Positions 35,747 to 46,319 of a stretch of DNA of 64,000 bases are shown here, one piece after another. The DNA is from Tepidicella baoligensis (GTDB lineage: Bacteria > Pseudomonadota > Gammaproteobacteria > Burkholderiales > Burkholderiaceae_C). The stretch lies in NCBI RefSeq assembly GCF_013432195.1, contig NZ_JACCDB010000005.1:1-64000 (forward strand), read 5' to 3'. Each line of letters begins with the position of its first letter. Position 1 is the first letter of the stretch. The notes under the pieces are model-generated. The model did no database searches and was not told the origin of the DNA. It worked only from the letters and a program-made list of their open reading frames with translations. A program made the position numbers and the translations under genes.

Positions 35747-36331
35747 GTGGGCCGCACCCCTGACTCCACCAACCCGCCACCGTCAGCCGACGGAGCCCCC
35801 CGACAACCCGCCTCGCGCCTCGACCTGTTCCTTTCCTTCTCCGCCATTGCGCTGCAGGGATTCGGCGGGGTCATCGCCATCATTCAGCGCGAGCTGGTCG
35901 AGAAGAAACGCTGGATGACCCGAGAGCAGTTCGTGGAGGACTGGGCCGTGGCCCAGATCCTGCCCGGACCGAACGTGGTGAACCTGTCGCTCATGATCGG
36001 GGGCCGGCATTTCGGCCTGAGCGGTGCGCTCGCCGCCCTCGCCGGCATGCTCGTGGCCCCGCTGCTCGTGGTCTTGCTCATGGCCATCGCGTTTGGCACC
36101 GTCGCGGACACCCCGACCGCCACCGGCGCGCTGCGCGGCATGGGCGCGGTGGCGGCCGGGCTGATCATCGCCACCGGTTGGCTGTTGAGCGCCGCACACA
36201 GCTCAGCAGCGGAACATTGGCGTCTGTGGCTGCTCACGGCATTGGCCACCCTCATGGTCTGGAAAACCCGGGTGCACCTGCTGGCGCTGATCGTGACTGG
36301 CGGCTTGCTGGGCGCCTTCGGGCTGGTGTGA
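35747..36331 (+). CDS. chrA: Chromate transporter family protein, single CHR domain
   Basis: A 194-residue inner-membrane protein with one CHR domain: ALQGFGGVIAIIQRELVEKK near the N terminus, then EDWAVAQILPGPNVVNLSL and about five hydrophobic helices. Two-domain ChrA is about 400 residues; short forms such as this normally occur as gene pairs, but only one half is present here. The start is a GTG at 35747, three bases after the reductase stop, so it is probably co-translated. Substrate (chromate or another anion) is not certain. It converges with rlmB, 6 bases between stops. Confidence 0.85.
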   Translation: MGRTPDSTNPPPSADGAPRQPASRLDLFLSFSAIALQGFGGVIAIIQRELVEKKRWMTREQFVEDWAVAQILPGPNVVNLSLMIGGRHFGLSGALAALAGMLVAPLLVVLLMAIAFGTVADTPTATGALRGMGAVAAGLIIATGWLLSAAHSSAAEHWRLWLLTALATLMVWKTRVHLLALIVTGGLLGAFGLV

Positions 36332-36337
36332 CACCCT

Positions 36338-37081
36338 TCAGAGGCGCTGGCGCAGGGCCTCGTAGAGGCACACCGCACTGGCCACCGATACGTTGAGGCT
36401 TTCCACCGCGCCGCGCATGGGGATGGCGATCAGCTCGTCGCAGGTCTTGCGCGTGAGCTGTCGCATGCCGGGCCCTTCGGCCCCCAGGACGAGCGCCACA
36501 GGCCCCTTGAGATCGGCCTGATAGAGGGTTTTCAGAGCATCGTCGCTGGTGCCGATCACCCAGATGTGGCGCTCCTTGAGCTCGTTGAGGGTGCGCGCCA
36601 GATTGGTCACCATGAAGTACGGCACGGTTTCGGCGGCACCGCTGGCCACCTTGGCCACGGTGGCGTTGATGCCGCAGGCATGGTCCTTGGGGGCGATGAC
36701 CGCGTGGGCACCCGCCCCATCGGCCGCACGCAGGCAGGCCCCCAGGTTGTGGGGATCGGTGACGCCGTCGAGCACCAGCAGCAGCGGCACTTCGCCGCCC
36801 TGCTCCAGTTGATCCAGCAGGTCGTCGAGAGAGCGGGCCTGGGCCACCGGCTGCACCCGCGCCGCCACCCCCTGATGGCCGTGACTGCCGGCCAGTTTGG
36901 CGATGCGCAGAGCGTCGGCCTCGATCAGCCGGGCACCGGCTTCCTTGGCGCGCTCGACGAATTGCCGCATGCGCGCGTCGCGCCGGGTCGGGTCGATGTA
37001 GATTTCGATGATGGACGCCGGCGCCGTCTTGAGGCGCACGCCCACGGCATGAAAGCCGAACAGGACTTTGGGGGAGGACAT
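36338..37081 (-). CDS. rlmB: 23S rRNA (guanosine-2'-O-) methyltransferase RlmB
   Basis: Methylates G2251 in the peptidyl-transferase loop of 23S rRNA. 247 residues: N-terminal substrate-binding domain (VLFGFHAVGVRLK, IEIYIDPTRRDARM) and a C-terminal SpoU knot domain with DGVTDPHNLGACLRAADGAG, LGAEGPGMRQLTRK and GAVESLNVSVASAVCLYE. The N-terminal extension and length fit RlmB/TrmH group 3. The start is the ATG at 37081; the frame further upstream is a shadow of the ABC gene. It lies 10 bases after the ATPase gene. Confidence 0.94.
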   Translation of the reverse strand: MSSPKVLFGFHAVGVRLKTAPASIIEIYIDPTRRDARMRQFVERAKEAGARLIEADALRIAKLAGSHGHQGVAARVQPVAQARSLDDLLDQLEQGGEVPLLLVLDGVTDPHNLGACLRAADGAGAHAVIAPKDHACGINATVAKVASGAAETVPYFMVTNLARTLNELKERHIWVIGTSDDALKTLYQADLKGPVALVLGAEGPGMRQLTRKTCDELIAIPMRGAVESLNVSVASAVCLYEALRQRL

Positions 37082-37091
37082 CCCCGGATTA

Positions 37092-37781
37092 TCAGGCCTC
37101 GACCGCCTCGATCTCGCGGGCCCGGCCGGCCTCGATGGTGATGCGGCGTTCGCAGCGCTGGGCGATCGAGCGGTCATGGGTGACCAACACCAGCGTGGTG
37201 CCCTGCTCCCGATTGAGATCGAACATGAGCTCCATGACCTTTTCGCCGGTGGCGAAATCGAGGCTGCCGGTGGGCTCATCGGCCAACAGCACGGCCGGCC
37301 GCACCACGAAGGCTCGTGCCAGCGCCACGCGCTGCTGTTCCCCGCCCGACAGCACCTTGGGGTAATGCCCGAGCCGTTCACCCAGACCGACGCGCTGCAA
37401 CATCTGGGTCGCGGCTTCGCGCGCGTCGCGCCGACCGGCCAGTTCGAGCGGCAGCATTACGTTCTCCAGAGCGGTGAGGTTGCCCAGCAACTGAAAGCTC
37501 TGGAACACAAAGCCCACCTTCTGCGCCCGAACGGCGGCCCGCTGGTCCTCGTCCAGCGCAAAAATGTCCTGCCCATCGATATGAACCGTTCCCCGTGTCG
37601 GCGTATCCAACCCTGCGATGATCGACAACAGTGTGCTCTTGCCCGAGCCTGAGGCTCCGACAATGGCCACCGTCTCGCCCCGGCGCAGCTCGACATCGAT
37701 GTCACGCAAAATGTCCAGCGTCCCGGTGGCGTCGGTCACCGACTTGGACACGTGCCGTACCGCAATCATCACATCCGACAT
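37092..37781 (-). CDS. ybbA: ABC transporter ATPase, LolD/YbbA-like
   Basis: 229 residues of the MacB/LolD-type ATPase subfamily: Walker A GASGSGKST, Q-loop FVFQSFQLL, signature LSGGEQQRVA, Walker B VLLADEPTGSLD and switch His in VTHD. A YbbA-type permease would be its partner but is not encoded next to it; the neighbour is rlmB. Divergent pairing with tesA is the same as E. coli ybbA-tesA, supporting this name over LolD. Its ATG (complement of 37779-37781) overlaps the tesA ATG by two bases; an alternative ATG at 37769 would avoid that. Confidence 0.88.
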   Translation of the reverse strand: MSDVMIAVRHVSKSVTDATGTLDILRDIDVELRRGETVAIVGASGSGKSTLLSIIAGLDTPTRGTVHIDGQDIFALDEDQRAAVRAQKVGFVFQSFQLLGNLTALENVMLPLELAGRRDAREAATQMLQRVGLGERLGHYPKVLSGGEQQRVALARAFVVRPAVLLADEPTGSLDFATGEKVMELMFDLNREQGTTLVLVTHDRSIAQRCERRITIEAGRAREIEAVEA

Positions 37782-38439
37782 GAAAACGCCTATGCAGTTG
37801 AACAGACGACACTTTAACGCCATCGCCCTGGCTGCCACCGCTGCGGGGTCTTGGTCCGCGCTGGCACAGACGGAGCCCACCGTGGTGCTGATCGTTGGCG
37901 ACTCGCTCAGCGCCGAATACGGTCTGCGCCGGGGCACAGGTTGGGTGGCCTTGCTGGAACAACGTCTCCGCCAGGAAAACAAGCCCGTCCGGGTGGTCAA
38001 TGCGAGCATCAGCGGCGACACGACTTCGGGCGGCCGTTCGCGCTTGCCAGCCCTGCTGCGCACCCACCAGCCGGATGTGGTGGTGATCGAACTGGGCGGC
38101 AACGATGCCCTGCGCGGCCTGCCGCTGGACATGACCCGCGACAACCTGCGCGCGATGGTGCGCGCGAGCCAGCAAGCCGGTGCCCGCGTGCTGCTCGTGG
38201 GCATGGAAATGCCTCCAAACTATGGGGCTCGCTATGCCGAGGAGTTCCGGCAAGTGTTCGTCGACGTGGCCCGCAGCGAAAAGGTTCCGCTGGTGCCGTT
38301 TTTCCTCAAAGGCGTCGCTGACGGCCCCGACCCGGTGGCCCTGTTCCAGCCCGACCGCATTCACCCCAACGAGGCGGCCCAGCCCATCATGCTGGACAAT
38401 GTTTGGCCGCGTCTGCGCGAACTCCTGCCCAAAGGCTGA
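37780..38439 (+). CDS. tesA: Periplasmic acyl-CoA thioesterase / arylesterase TesA-like (SGNH hydrolase)
   Basis: 219 residues including an N-terminal export signal (cleavage near ALAQ, residue 30). SGNH hydrolase blocks: GDSLSAEYG with nucleophile Ser42, the oxyanion Gly in NASISGDTTSGG, ELGGNDALRG, and DRIHPN with the Asp-His pair. In E. coli TesA this fold gives thioesterase, protease-I and lysophospholipase activity. The signal region contains NRRHF followed by a hydrophobic stretch, a possible twin-arginine signal. Start at 37780, or the in-frame ATG at 37792. Divergent from the ABC ATPase. Confidence 0.9.
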   Translation: MKTPMQLNRRHFNAIALAATAAGSWSALAQTEPTVVLIVGDSLSAEYGLRRGTGWVALLEQRLRQENKPVRVVNASISGDTTSGGRSRLPALLRTHQPDVVVIELGGNDALRGLPLDMTRDNLRAMVRASQQAGARVLLVGMEMPPNYGARYAEEFRQVFVDVARSEKVPLVPFFLKGVADGPDPVALFQPDRIHPNEAAQPIMLDNVWPRLRELLPKG

Positions 38440-38457
38440 ACCCGCTGAACCAACGAC

Positions 38458-39534
38458 ATGCCTGTTGCCACCCTGCCCGCCCATGCGGTTGCCGACCGCC
38501 TGCCCACTTTCGACGCCGTCATCGACGCCCGCACCGAAGCCGAATTCGCTGAAGATCACCTCCCCGGCGCCGTGAACTGGCCCACGCTGAACAACGCAGA
38601 GCGCATCCTCATCGGCACGATGTACAAACAGGTCAACGCCTTCGAGGCCAAGAAGCGGGGCGCGGCGCTGTCGGCTCGCAACATCGCAGCGCACATCGAG
38701 CGCGAGGTGATCGACAAGCCCAAGGGCTGGAAGCCCCTGGTGTACTGCTGGCGCGGCGGCAACCGCAGCGGTGCGCTGGCCACCATCCTGGGCGCCATCG
38801 GCTTCCAGGTCACGCTGATCGAAGGCGGCTACAAGGCCTGGCGCAATGCCCTGCTCGCCGAGTTGCCCACGCTGGCCCAGCGGCTGCAGTACCGGGTGGT
38901 GTGCGGCCCCACCGGATCTGGCAAAACGCGCTTGCTGCAGGCACTGGCTCGGCAAGGGGCACAGGTGCTGGACCTGGAAGCCTTGGCCTGCCACCGCAGT
39001 TCGGTACTGGGCCTGGTGCCTGGCCAACCTCAACCCAGTCAGAAGCATTTTGATACGCTGATCTGGCACGCCCTGCGTGGTTTCGACCCGCAACGGGTGG
39101 TCTACGTGGAAAGCGAAAGCAAGAAGGTCGGCAACCTCCGCGTGCCCGACGCCCTGATGGACGCCATGCGGGCCAGCCCCTGCCTGGACCTCCAGCTTGC
39201 CGATGACGAACGCGTGGCGCTGCTCATGGAGGACTACGACCACTTTCTGCAAGACGCCGATTTTTTCTGCGAACGGCTCGACACCCTGGTCACGCTGCGT
39301 GGCCGGGAAACCATCGAGTCCTGGAAACACCAGATTCGTCAAGGGCGTTCAGCCGACGTGGTGCGTGCGTTGCTGCAGGTCCATTACGACCCGGTGTACG
39401 CCACGTCCATCCGGCGCAATTTCGTGCAATACCCACAGGCTCTGCCCTGCCGCCTGAACGACCGCTCGCCAGCAGCCATCGACGCGCTGGCCCGAGCCAT
39501 CGTGGCCGCTCAGTCCAACACCTGTAATGCCTGA
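38458..39534 (+). CDS. mnmH: tRNA 2-selenouridine synthase
   Basis: Replaces sulfur by selenium at the wobble 2-thiouridine of certain tRNAs, via a geranylated intermediate. 358 residues: an N-terminal rhodanese domain with active-site Cys97 in VYCWRGGNRSG and a P-loop domain with GPTGSGKT (150-157). The family needs selenophosphate from SelD, which is not in this window. It follows tesA by 18 bases. The last 25 bases overlap the end of the convergent metC-like gene. Confidence 0.93.
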   Translation: MPVATLPAHAVADRLPTFDAVIDARTEAEFAEDHLPGAVNWPTLNNAERILIGTMYKQVNAFEAKKRGAALSARNIAAHIEREVIDKPKGWKPLVYCWRGGNRSGALATILGAIGFQVTLIEGGYKAWRNALLAELPTLAQRLQYRVVCGPTGSGKTRLLQALARQGAQVLDLEALACHRSSVLGLVPGQPQPSQKHFDTLIWHALRGFDPQRVVYVESESKKVGNLRVPDALMDAMRASPCLDLQLADDERVALLMEDYDHFLQDADFFCERLDTLVTLRGRETIESWKHQIRQGRSADVVRALLQVHYDPVYATSIRRNFVQYPQALPCRLNDRSPAAIDALARAIVAAQSNTCNA

Positions 39535-40703
39535 GCCAGGTCGGCCTGCAAATCCTCCTGCGCCTCCAGGCCCACGGCAAAGCGGACCAGGCGTGGCGCA
39601 TGCGGCCAGGGAGTGGTCCGCATGGACGGGATGTCGTATGGCACACACAGGCTGATCGGCCCGGCCCAGCTGTATCCCAGCCGGAAACGCTGCAATCGGT
39701 CACAGAAGGCATCCACCCGTTCGGCCGGGATGTCTGGCTGGAACACCACACTGAACAGACAGGCTGCGGCCCGGGCATGGCGCTTCCAGTGTTCATGGCC
39801 TGGCGAGCCGGGCAACGCAGGATGAAACACCCGTGCCACCTTGGGCTGTCGCTGCATCCAGGCGGCCAGGGCGCGGGCGGTGGCGTCTTGGGCGTGATAA
39901 CGCAGCGCCAGGCTGGGCAAGCCCCGCAGCACCAGCTCGGCGTCGTTCGCTCCCACGCCCAGGCCCAGGCGCATGTGCGTGAGCAGCAAACGGCGATGCA
40001 GCGACTCGTCGCGCGTGACCACCGAGCCCATCAGCACATCCGCGCCGCCACTGGGGTATTTGGTGAGCGCCTGCATGGAAATGTCCACACCCGCCTCGAA
40101 CGCGCAGAAGGCAATACCCGCCCCCCAGGTGTTGTCCAGCGCCGTCACGATGCGCTGGTGGCCCTGACCGTAGCCGAACCGTTCGTTCGCCTGCCGCACC
40201 ACCTCCACGAGGGCAGGCAGGTCGGGGTATTCGAGCGTCACCGAGCCGGGCACCTCCAGCCAGACGAGCCGGGTCGATGCGGTCAGCTGGGCGGCCAGAT
40301 CGGCCGGGTCCATGGGATCGTAGAAACGGTGCCGAATGCCCCAGGCCGCGAGTTCGCCCTCGGCAAAGGCCTTGCCCGGCCCGTAGGCGTTGTCGGGGAT
40401 GAGCAGCTCGTCACCGGCGCGCAGCAGCGCCATGTCCACCAGCGCAATGGCCGACAGTCCGCTGGGTGCCAACACACAATGCCGCCCCCCCTCCAGGGTG
40501 GCGATGCGTTCTTCCAGTGTGAACGTGGTCGGCGTACCGTGCAGTCCATAGGTGTAGGCCGACTTGTCCTTCCAGTCGCGCTCGCGCATCGCGGCCACGC
40601 TGGGGAAGATGACGGTGGAAGCCTTGTGCACCCCAGGGGCCACGGCCTCGAAATCGGCTGGTGGTCGATAGGGGTGGTGGATCAGCTCGGTCGGCAGGCT
40701 CAT
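39510..40703 (-). CDS. metC: Cystathionine beta-lyase (PLP-dependent transsulfuration enzyme)
   Basis: Cleaves cystathionine to homocysteine, pyruvate and ammonia in methionine synthesis. 397 residues of the Cys/Met metabolism PLP family; the PLP lysine is Lys215 in MQALTKYPSGGADVLMGS, with the cofactor-binding LAPSGLSAIALV upstream. TYGLHGTPTT near residue 51 is typical of MetC-like beta-lyases. A gamma-synthase or gamma-lyase activity cannot be excluded. It lies 25 bases after the phosphoribosyltransferase gene and overlaps mnmH tail-to-tail. Confidence 0.88.
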   Translation of the reverse strand: MSLPTELIHHPYRPPADFEAVAPGVHKASTVIFPSVAAMRERDWKDKSAYTYGLHGTPTTFTLEERIATLEGGRHCVLAPSGLSAIALVDMALLRAGDELLIPDNAYGPGKAFAEGELAAWGIRHRFYDPMDPADLAAQLTASTRLVWLEVPGSVTLEYPDLPALVEVVRQANERFGYGQGHQRIVTALDNTWGAGIAFCAFEAGVDISMQALTKYPSGGADVLMGSVVTRDESLHRRLLLTHMRLGLGVGANDAELVLRGLPSLALRYHAQDATARALAAWMQRQPKVARVFHPALPGSPGHEHWKRHARAAACLFSVVFQPDIPAERVDAFCDRLQRFRLGYSWAGPISLCVPYDIPSMRTTPWPHAPRLVRFAVGLEAQEDLQADLAQALQVLD

Positions 40704-40728
40704 GCGGAGGCGATGGTTGTTGGGGGCG

Positions 40729-41253
40729 TCAGACTTTCCACTTGGCCAGCAACTGCGCCGGGCGCAGATTGTCGTAAGCCTCGAAAGGCTGGTGGATCCA
40801 CGGGTTGGTCGGCAGGAACTCCACCGAATAGTCCGGCGTGAACACCGACACCGCCTTGGTCCAGATCACCGCGCTGCGCAGTTCGGTGATCGGCGGGTAA
40901 TTGTTCTTGAGCAGGTCCATGACGGCGCGCAAGGTATGGCCGGAATCGGCCAAGTCATCGACCAGCAACACCCGGCCCGCGATCTCCCCTTTGGGTGTGG
41001 TGATGTAGCGGGCAATGTCCAGCTTGCCCTGGACCGTGCCGGCTTCGGCGCGGTAGGAACTGGTGGACATGATGGCCAGCGGCTTGTCGAAGATGCGGCT
41101 CAGGATGTCGCCGGGACGCATGCCGCCCCGCGCCAGGCAGAGGATGGTGTCGAACTCCCAACCCGACTGGTACACCTTGATGGCCAGCTTCTCGATCAGG
41201 TTGTGGTATTCGTCGTAGGACACGTAGAGGTGTTTGCCGTCTTCGGTCAGCAT
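40729..41253 (-). CDS. Purine-type phosphoribosyltransferase
   Basis: 174 residues of the PRTase type I fold. The PRPP loop VLLVDDLADSGHTLRA is clear, with a preceding ILCLARGGMRPGDILS and the short insert YRAEAGTVQGKLDI. This looks like a hypoxanthine or xanthine-guanine phosphoribosyltransferase salvaging purines. The position next to purA supports a purine role. Exact base specificity is not determinable. It lies between purA (41 bases upstream) and metC. Confidence 0.85.
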   Translation of the reverse strand: MLTEDGKHLYVSYDEYHNLIEKLAIKVYQSGWEFDTILCLARGGMRPGDILSRIFDKPLAIMSTSSYRAEAGTVQGKLDIARYITTPKGEIAGRVLLVDDLADSGHTLRAVMDLLKNNYPPITELRSAVIWTKAVSVFTPDYSVEFLPTNPWIHQPFEAYDNLRPAQLLAKWKV

Positions 41254-41294
41254 CGGGGTCTCCTGGATCGAGGCGCGTGGGAAGGGTTCGGCCT

Positions 41295-43891
<2,597 letters not shown>

Positions 43892-43918
43892 GGGAAAGGC
43901 AAGGCTGTTAAAAAGCGG

Positions 43919-43924
43919 ATTTTA
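43919..43924 (-). promoter_or_regulatory. Possible hisZ-purA promoter -10
   Basis: TAAAAT on the minus strand (complement of 43919-43924) lies 28 bases upstream of hisZ, just after the hflC terminator. A -35 match is not visible because the terminator stem occupies that place. A promoter is expected after so strong a terminator, but this assignment is tentative. Confidence 0.35.
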
Positions 43925-43932
43925 CCGGCATC

Positions 43933-43964
43933 AAAAAAAGCGACCCGCCGCGCGGACGGGTCGC
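43933..43964 (-). terminator. Intrinsic terminator after hflC
   Basis: On the minus strand GCGACCCG and CGGGTCGC (complements of 43957-43964 and 43940-43947) form a perfect 8-bp stem with a 9-base loop, followed by seven T residues (complement of 43933-43939). It ends the ndk-to-hflC transcript. Confidence 0.9.
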
Positions 43965-43980
43965 CCCGGGCGACCGGACA

Positions 43981-44871
43981 TCAGCGAGGGGCGGGCGCAC
44001 TGCTGCGCATGCCCCGGAAGAACTCGGAGGACGGGTCCATGATGAGCACATCGTTCTTGCCGGTGAAGCTGGCTCGATAGGCCTCCAGGCTGCGGTAGAA
44101 CTGAGCGAAAGCCGGGTCACGGCCGAACGCTTCGTTGTAAGCACGCGCGGCCTCGGCATCGCCCTCACCTTTGATCTTTTGCGCCTGGCGGAAAGCCTCC
44201 GAGACGATGATCTCGCGCTGGCGATCGGCGTCGGCGCGGATCTTTTCGCCCTCGGCAAAGCCGGTGGAACGCAGCTCGTTGGCCACCCGTTTGCGCTCGG
44301 CTTCCATGCGCTCGAACACCGAGCGGGTGATGGTTTCAGCGTAGTCGATGCGGGTGATCCGAACGTCCACCACGTCCATGCCCCAAGGCCGTTCGGCTCC
44401 ACGCACGGCAGCCAGCACTTCGCGCTTGACGTCGGCCATGAGTTCTTCGCGGCGGGTGGAAAGCAGTTCGCGCACGGTGCGCTTGTTGACCTCCTGCTGG
44501 AACGAGTTGCGCACCACCCGGTTGAGCTGGATGGCGCCGGCGCGCTCGTCCAGGCCCACGTTGCGGATGTAGGCCGACGGATCGGAGATGCGCCAGCGCA
44601 CGAACCAGTCGATCACGACACGCTGTCGCTCGGCGGTGATCATGGGCTCGGTGTCGGAGCTCTCGAGCGTGAGCAGGCGCTTGTCCACGTAGGTGACGTT
44701 CTGGAACGGCGGGGGCAGCTTGAAATTGAGGCCCGGCTCGGTGACGACGCGCTGGATCTGGCCCAACTGATAGACCACGCCGAACTGGCGCTGATCCACG
44801 ACGAAGAGCATGGAGCTGCCGATGGCCAGCACCAGCAGCAAAGAGGAGAGGATGAGTCCGATCTTGTTCAT
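43981..44871 (-). CDS. hflC: HflC, FtsH-modulating SPFH protein
   Basis: 296 residues with one N-terminal TM helix (LILSSLLLVLAIGSSMLFVV) and a periplasmic SPFH/prohibitin domain, followed by a coiled coil rich in Glu/Arg/Ala (EAERKRVANELRS, AFRQAQKIKGEGDAEAARAY). With HflK it forms a large cage that surrounds and modulates the FtsH protease. The ATG at 44871 follows hflK by 20 bases. Confidence 0.95.
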   Translation of the reverse strand: MNKIGLILSSLLLVLAIGSSMLFVVDQRQFGVVYQLGQIQRVVTEPGLNFKLPPPFQNVTYVDKRLLTLESSDTEPMITAERQRVVIDWFVRWRISDPSAYIRNVGLDERAGAIQLNRVVRNSFQQEVNKRTVRELLSTRREELMADVKREVLAAVRGAERPWGMDVVDVRITRIDYAETITRSVFERMEAERKRVANELRSTGFAEGEKIRADADRQREIIVSEAFRQAQKIKGEGDAEAARAYNEAFGRDPAFAQFYRSLEAYRASFTGKNDVLIMDPSSEFFRGMRSSAPAPR

Positions 44872-44891
44872 GATGTATGGCCTCCCGGGAA

Positions 44892-46277
44892 TCAGCGCGT
44901 TTCGCGCCCACGAGAGCGCAGGTCATCCCGGGCGCGGGCGTCGTTGGGCAACAGCGGTGCGGTGGTCGAGCCGCTGACGGCACCGCCCCCAGACGGCGCG
45001 GCTGCGGGCGCACCGGCCGACTGCATGATCTTGTCCAGCGGCAGGTAGAGCAAATTGGAGTTTTGCCGGGTGTCGATGAGCACCTTGGTGACGTTGCTGT
45101 AAACCTCCTGCATGGCTTCCAGATACAGCCGCTCACGCATGACCTGGGGAGCCTTGGCATGCTCGGCCTGCACGAGGCGGAAGCGTTGTGCATCACCCTG
45201 CGCCTGCGCCACCACTCGGGCCTTGTAACCTTCGGCTTCCTCGATGAGCCGCGACGCGGCGCCGCGCGCACGCGGGATCACGTCGTTGGCATAAGCCTCC
45301 GCCTCGTTCTTGGCGCGTTCGCGCTCCTGCCCCGCCTTGAGCACATCGTCGAAAGCGGCCTGCACCTGTTCCGGCGGCCGCACGCCGCCCTGCTGCAGAT
45401 TGATGCCCACGACCTCGATGCCGACGCCGTAGCGATCCAGAATGTTCTGCATCAGGTTGCGCACGCGTGGGGCGATCTGGTCGCGTTCGTCCACCAGGGC
45501 AGCGTCCATGCGCATGTTGCCCACCACCTCACGCACGGCGGTCTCGGCGGCGCGCAGCACGGCAGCGTCGGGATCGCGGCTGTTGAACAGGTAGGCCCGC
45601 GCGTCGCTGAGGCGATACTGCACGGCGAACTTGATCTCCACGATGTTTTCGTCCTGCGTCAGCATGGCCGAATCGCGCAGGCCGGTGGCACGGATGACCG
45701 TGTCGCGGCCCACATCGACCGAACGGATCTGGGTCACGAACACCGCCTCGTGGCGCTGGATCGGATACGGCAGGCGCCAGTTGAAACCGGCCCCCACCGT
45801 GCTGTGGTATTTGCCGAACTGGGTGATGACCGCCTGCTGGCCTTCCTGCACGATGAAGAAGCCCGAACCCAGCCAGATGAGCACCGCGACGGCGCCGATC
45901 AGCCCCGCCCCGATGCCTGTGCTCTTGGGATCGGGCTTGAAAGGCGGCAGCCCTCCCCCCGATCCGTTGCCCATGCCGCCCCGGCCCCCACGCCCTCCAC
46001 CGCCGAACAAGCCGTTGAGCTTGCGGTTGAAGTCGCGCCAGAGCTCGTCCAGATCGGGCGGCCCCTGGTTGGGGCCCTGTGGGCGGTTGGGAAAGGGGCG
46101 CTGGTCAGGGTCATCACGGCGGCCCTGATCGTCCGTATCGGCATCACGATCGCGGTCCCGGGCACCATTGGGCCGCGAGGCATCGTCATCACGGCCCCAG
46201 CGCGGGTCGTTCAAATTGAACATGCCTTTCACGCGGCTCCATAGGGGCGGGCGAAGAGGCGTCGGATTCATGTTCAT
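44892..46277 (-). CDS. hflK: HflK, FtsH-modulating SPFH protein
   Basis: 461 residues. N-terminal tail of Asp/Arg/Pro/Gly-rich low complexity (RDRDRDADTDD and GGGGRGGRGG), one TM helix (about 98-118, TGIGAGLIGAVAVLIWLGSG), an SPFH domain, a coiled coil (QAAFDDVLKAGQERERAKNE) and a disordered end. Partner of HflC. The start is taken as the ATG at 46277; an in-frame ATG at 46223 (MFNLNDPRWGRD) resembles the usual HflK start and may be the true one. hflX ends 42 bases upstream. Confidence 0.94.
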   Translation of the reverse strand: MNMNPTPLRPPLWSRVKGMFNLNDPRWGRDDDASRPNGARDRDRDADTDDQGRRDDPDQRPFPNRPQGPNQGPPDLDELWRDFNRKLNGLFGGGGRGGRGGMGNGSGGGLPPFKPDPKSTGIGAGLIGAVAVLIWLGSGFFIVQEGQQAVITQFGKYHSTVGAGFNWRLPYPIQRHEAVFVTQIRSVDVGRDTVIRATGLRDSAMLTQDENIVEIKFAVQYRLSDARAYLFNSRDPDAAVLRAAETAVREVVGNMRMDAALVDERDQIAPRVRNLMQNILDRYGVGIEVVGINLQQGGVRPPEQVQAAFDDVLKAGQERERAKNEAEAYANDVIPRARGAASRLIEEAEGYKARVVAQAQGDAQRFRLVQAEHAKAPQVMRERLYLEAMQEVYSNVTKVLIDTRQNSNLLYLPLDKIMQSAGAPAAAPSGGGAVSGSTTAPLLPNDARARDDLRSRGRETR

Positions 46278-46319
46278 GGGCGGGTGTCTTGAAAAAGTCG
46301 ATAAGGATATTGTGCCGAA

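Noticed and set aside
36338-38204. Extended frames for rlmB (to 37381) and the ABC ATPase (to 38204)
   Set aside because: The N-terminal parts are shadows of the neighbouring genes; family starts at 37081 and 37781 fit.
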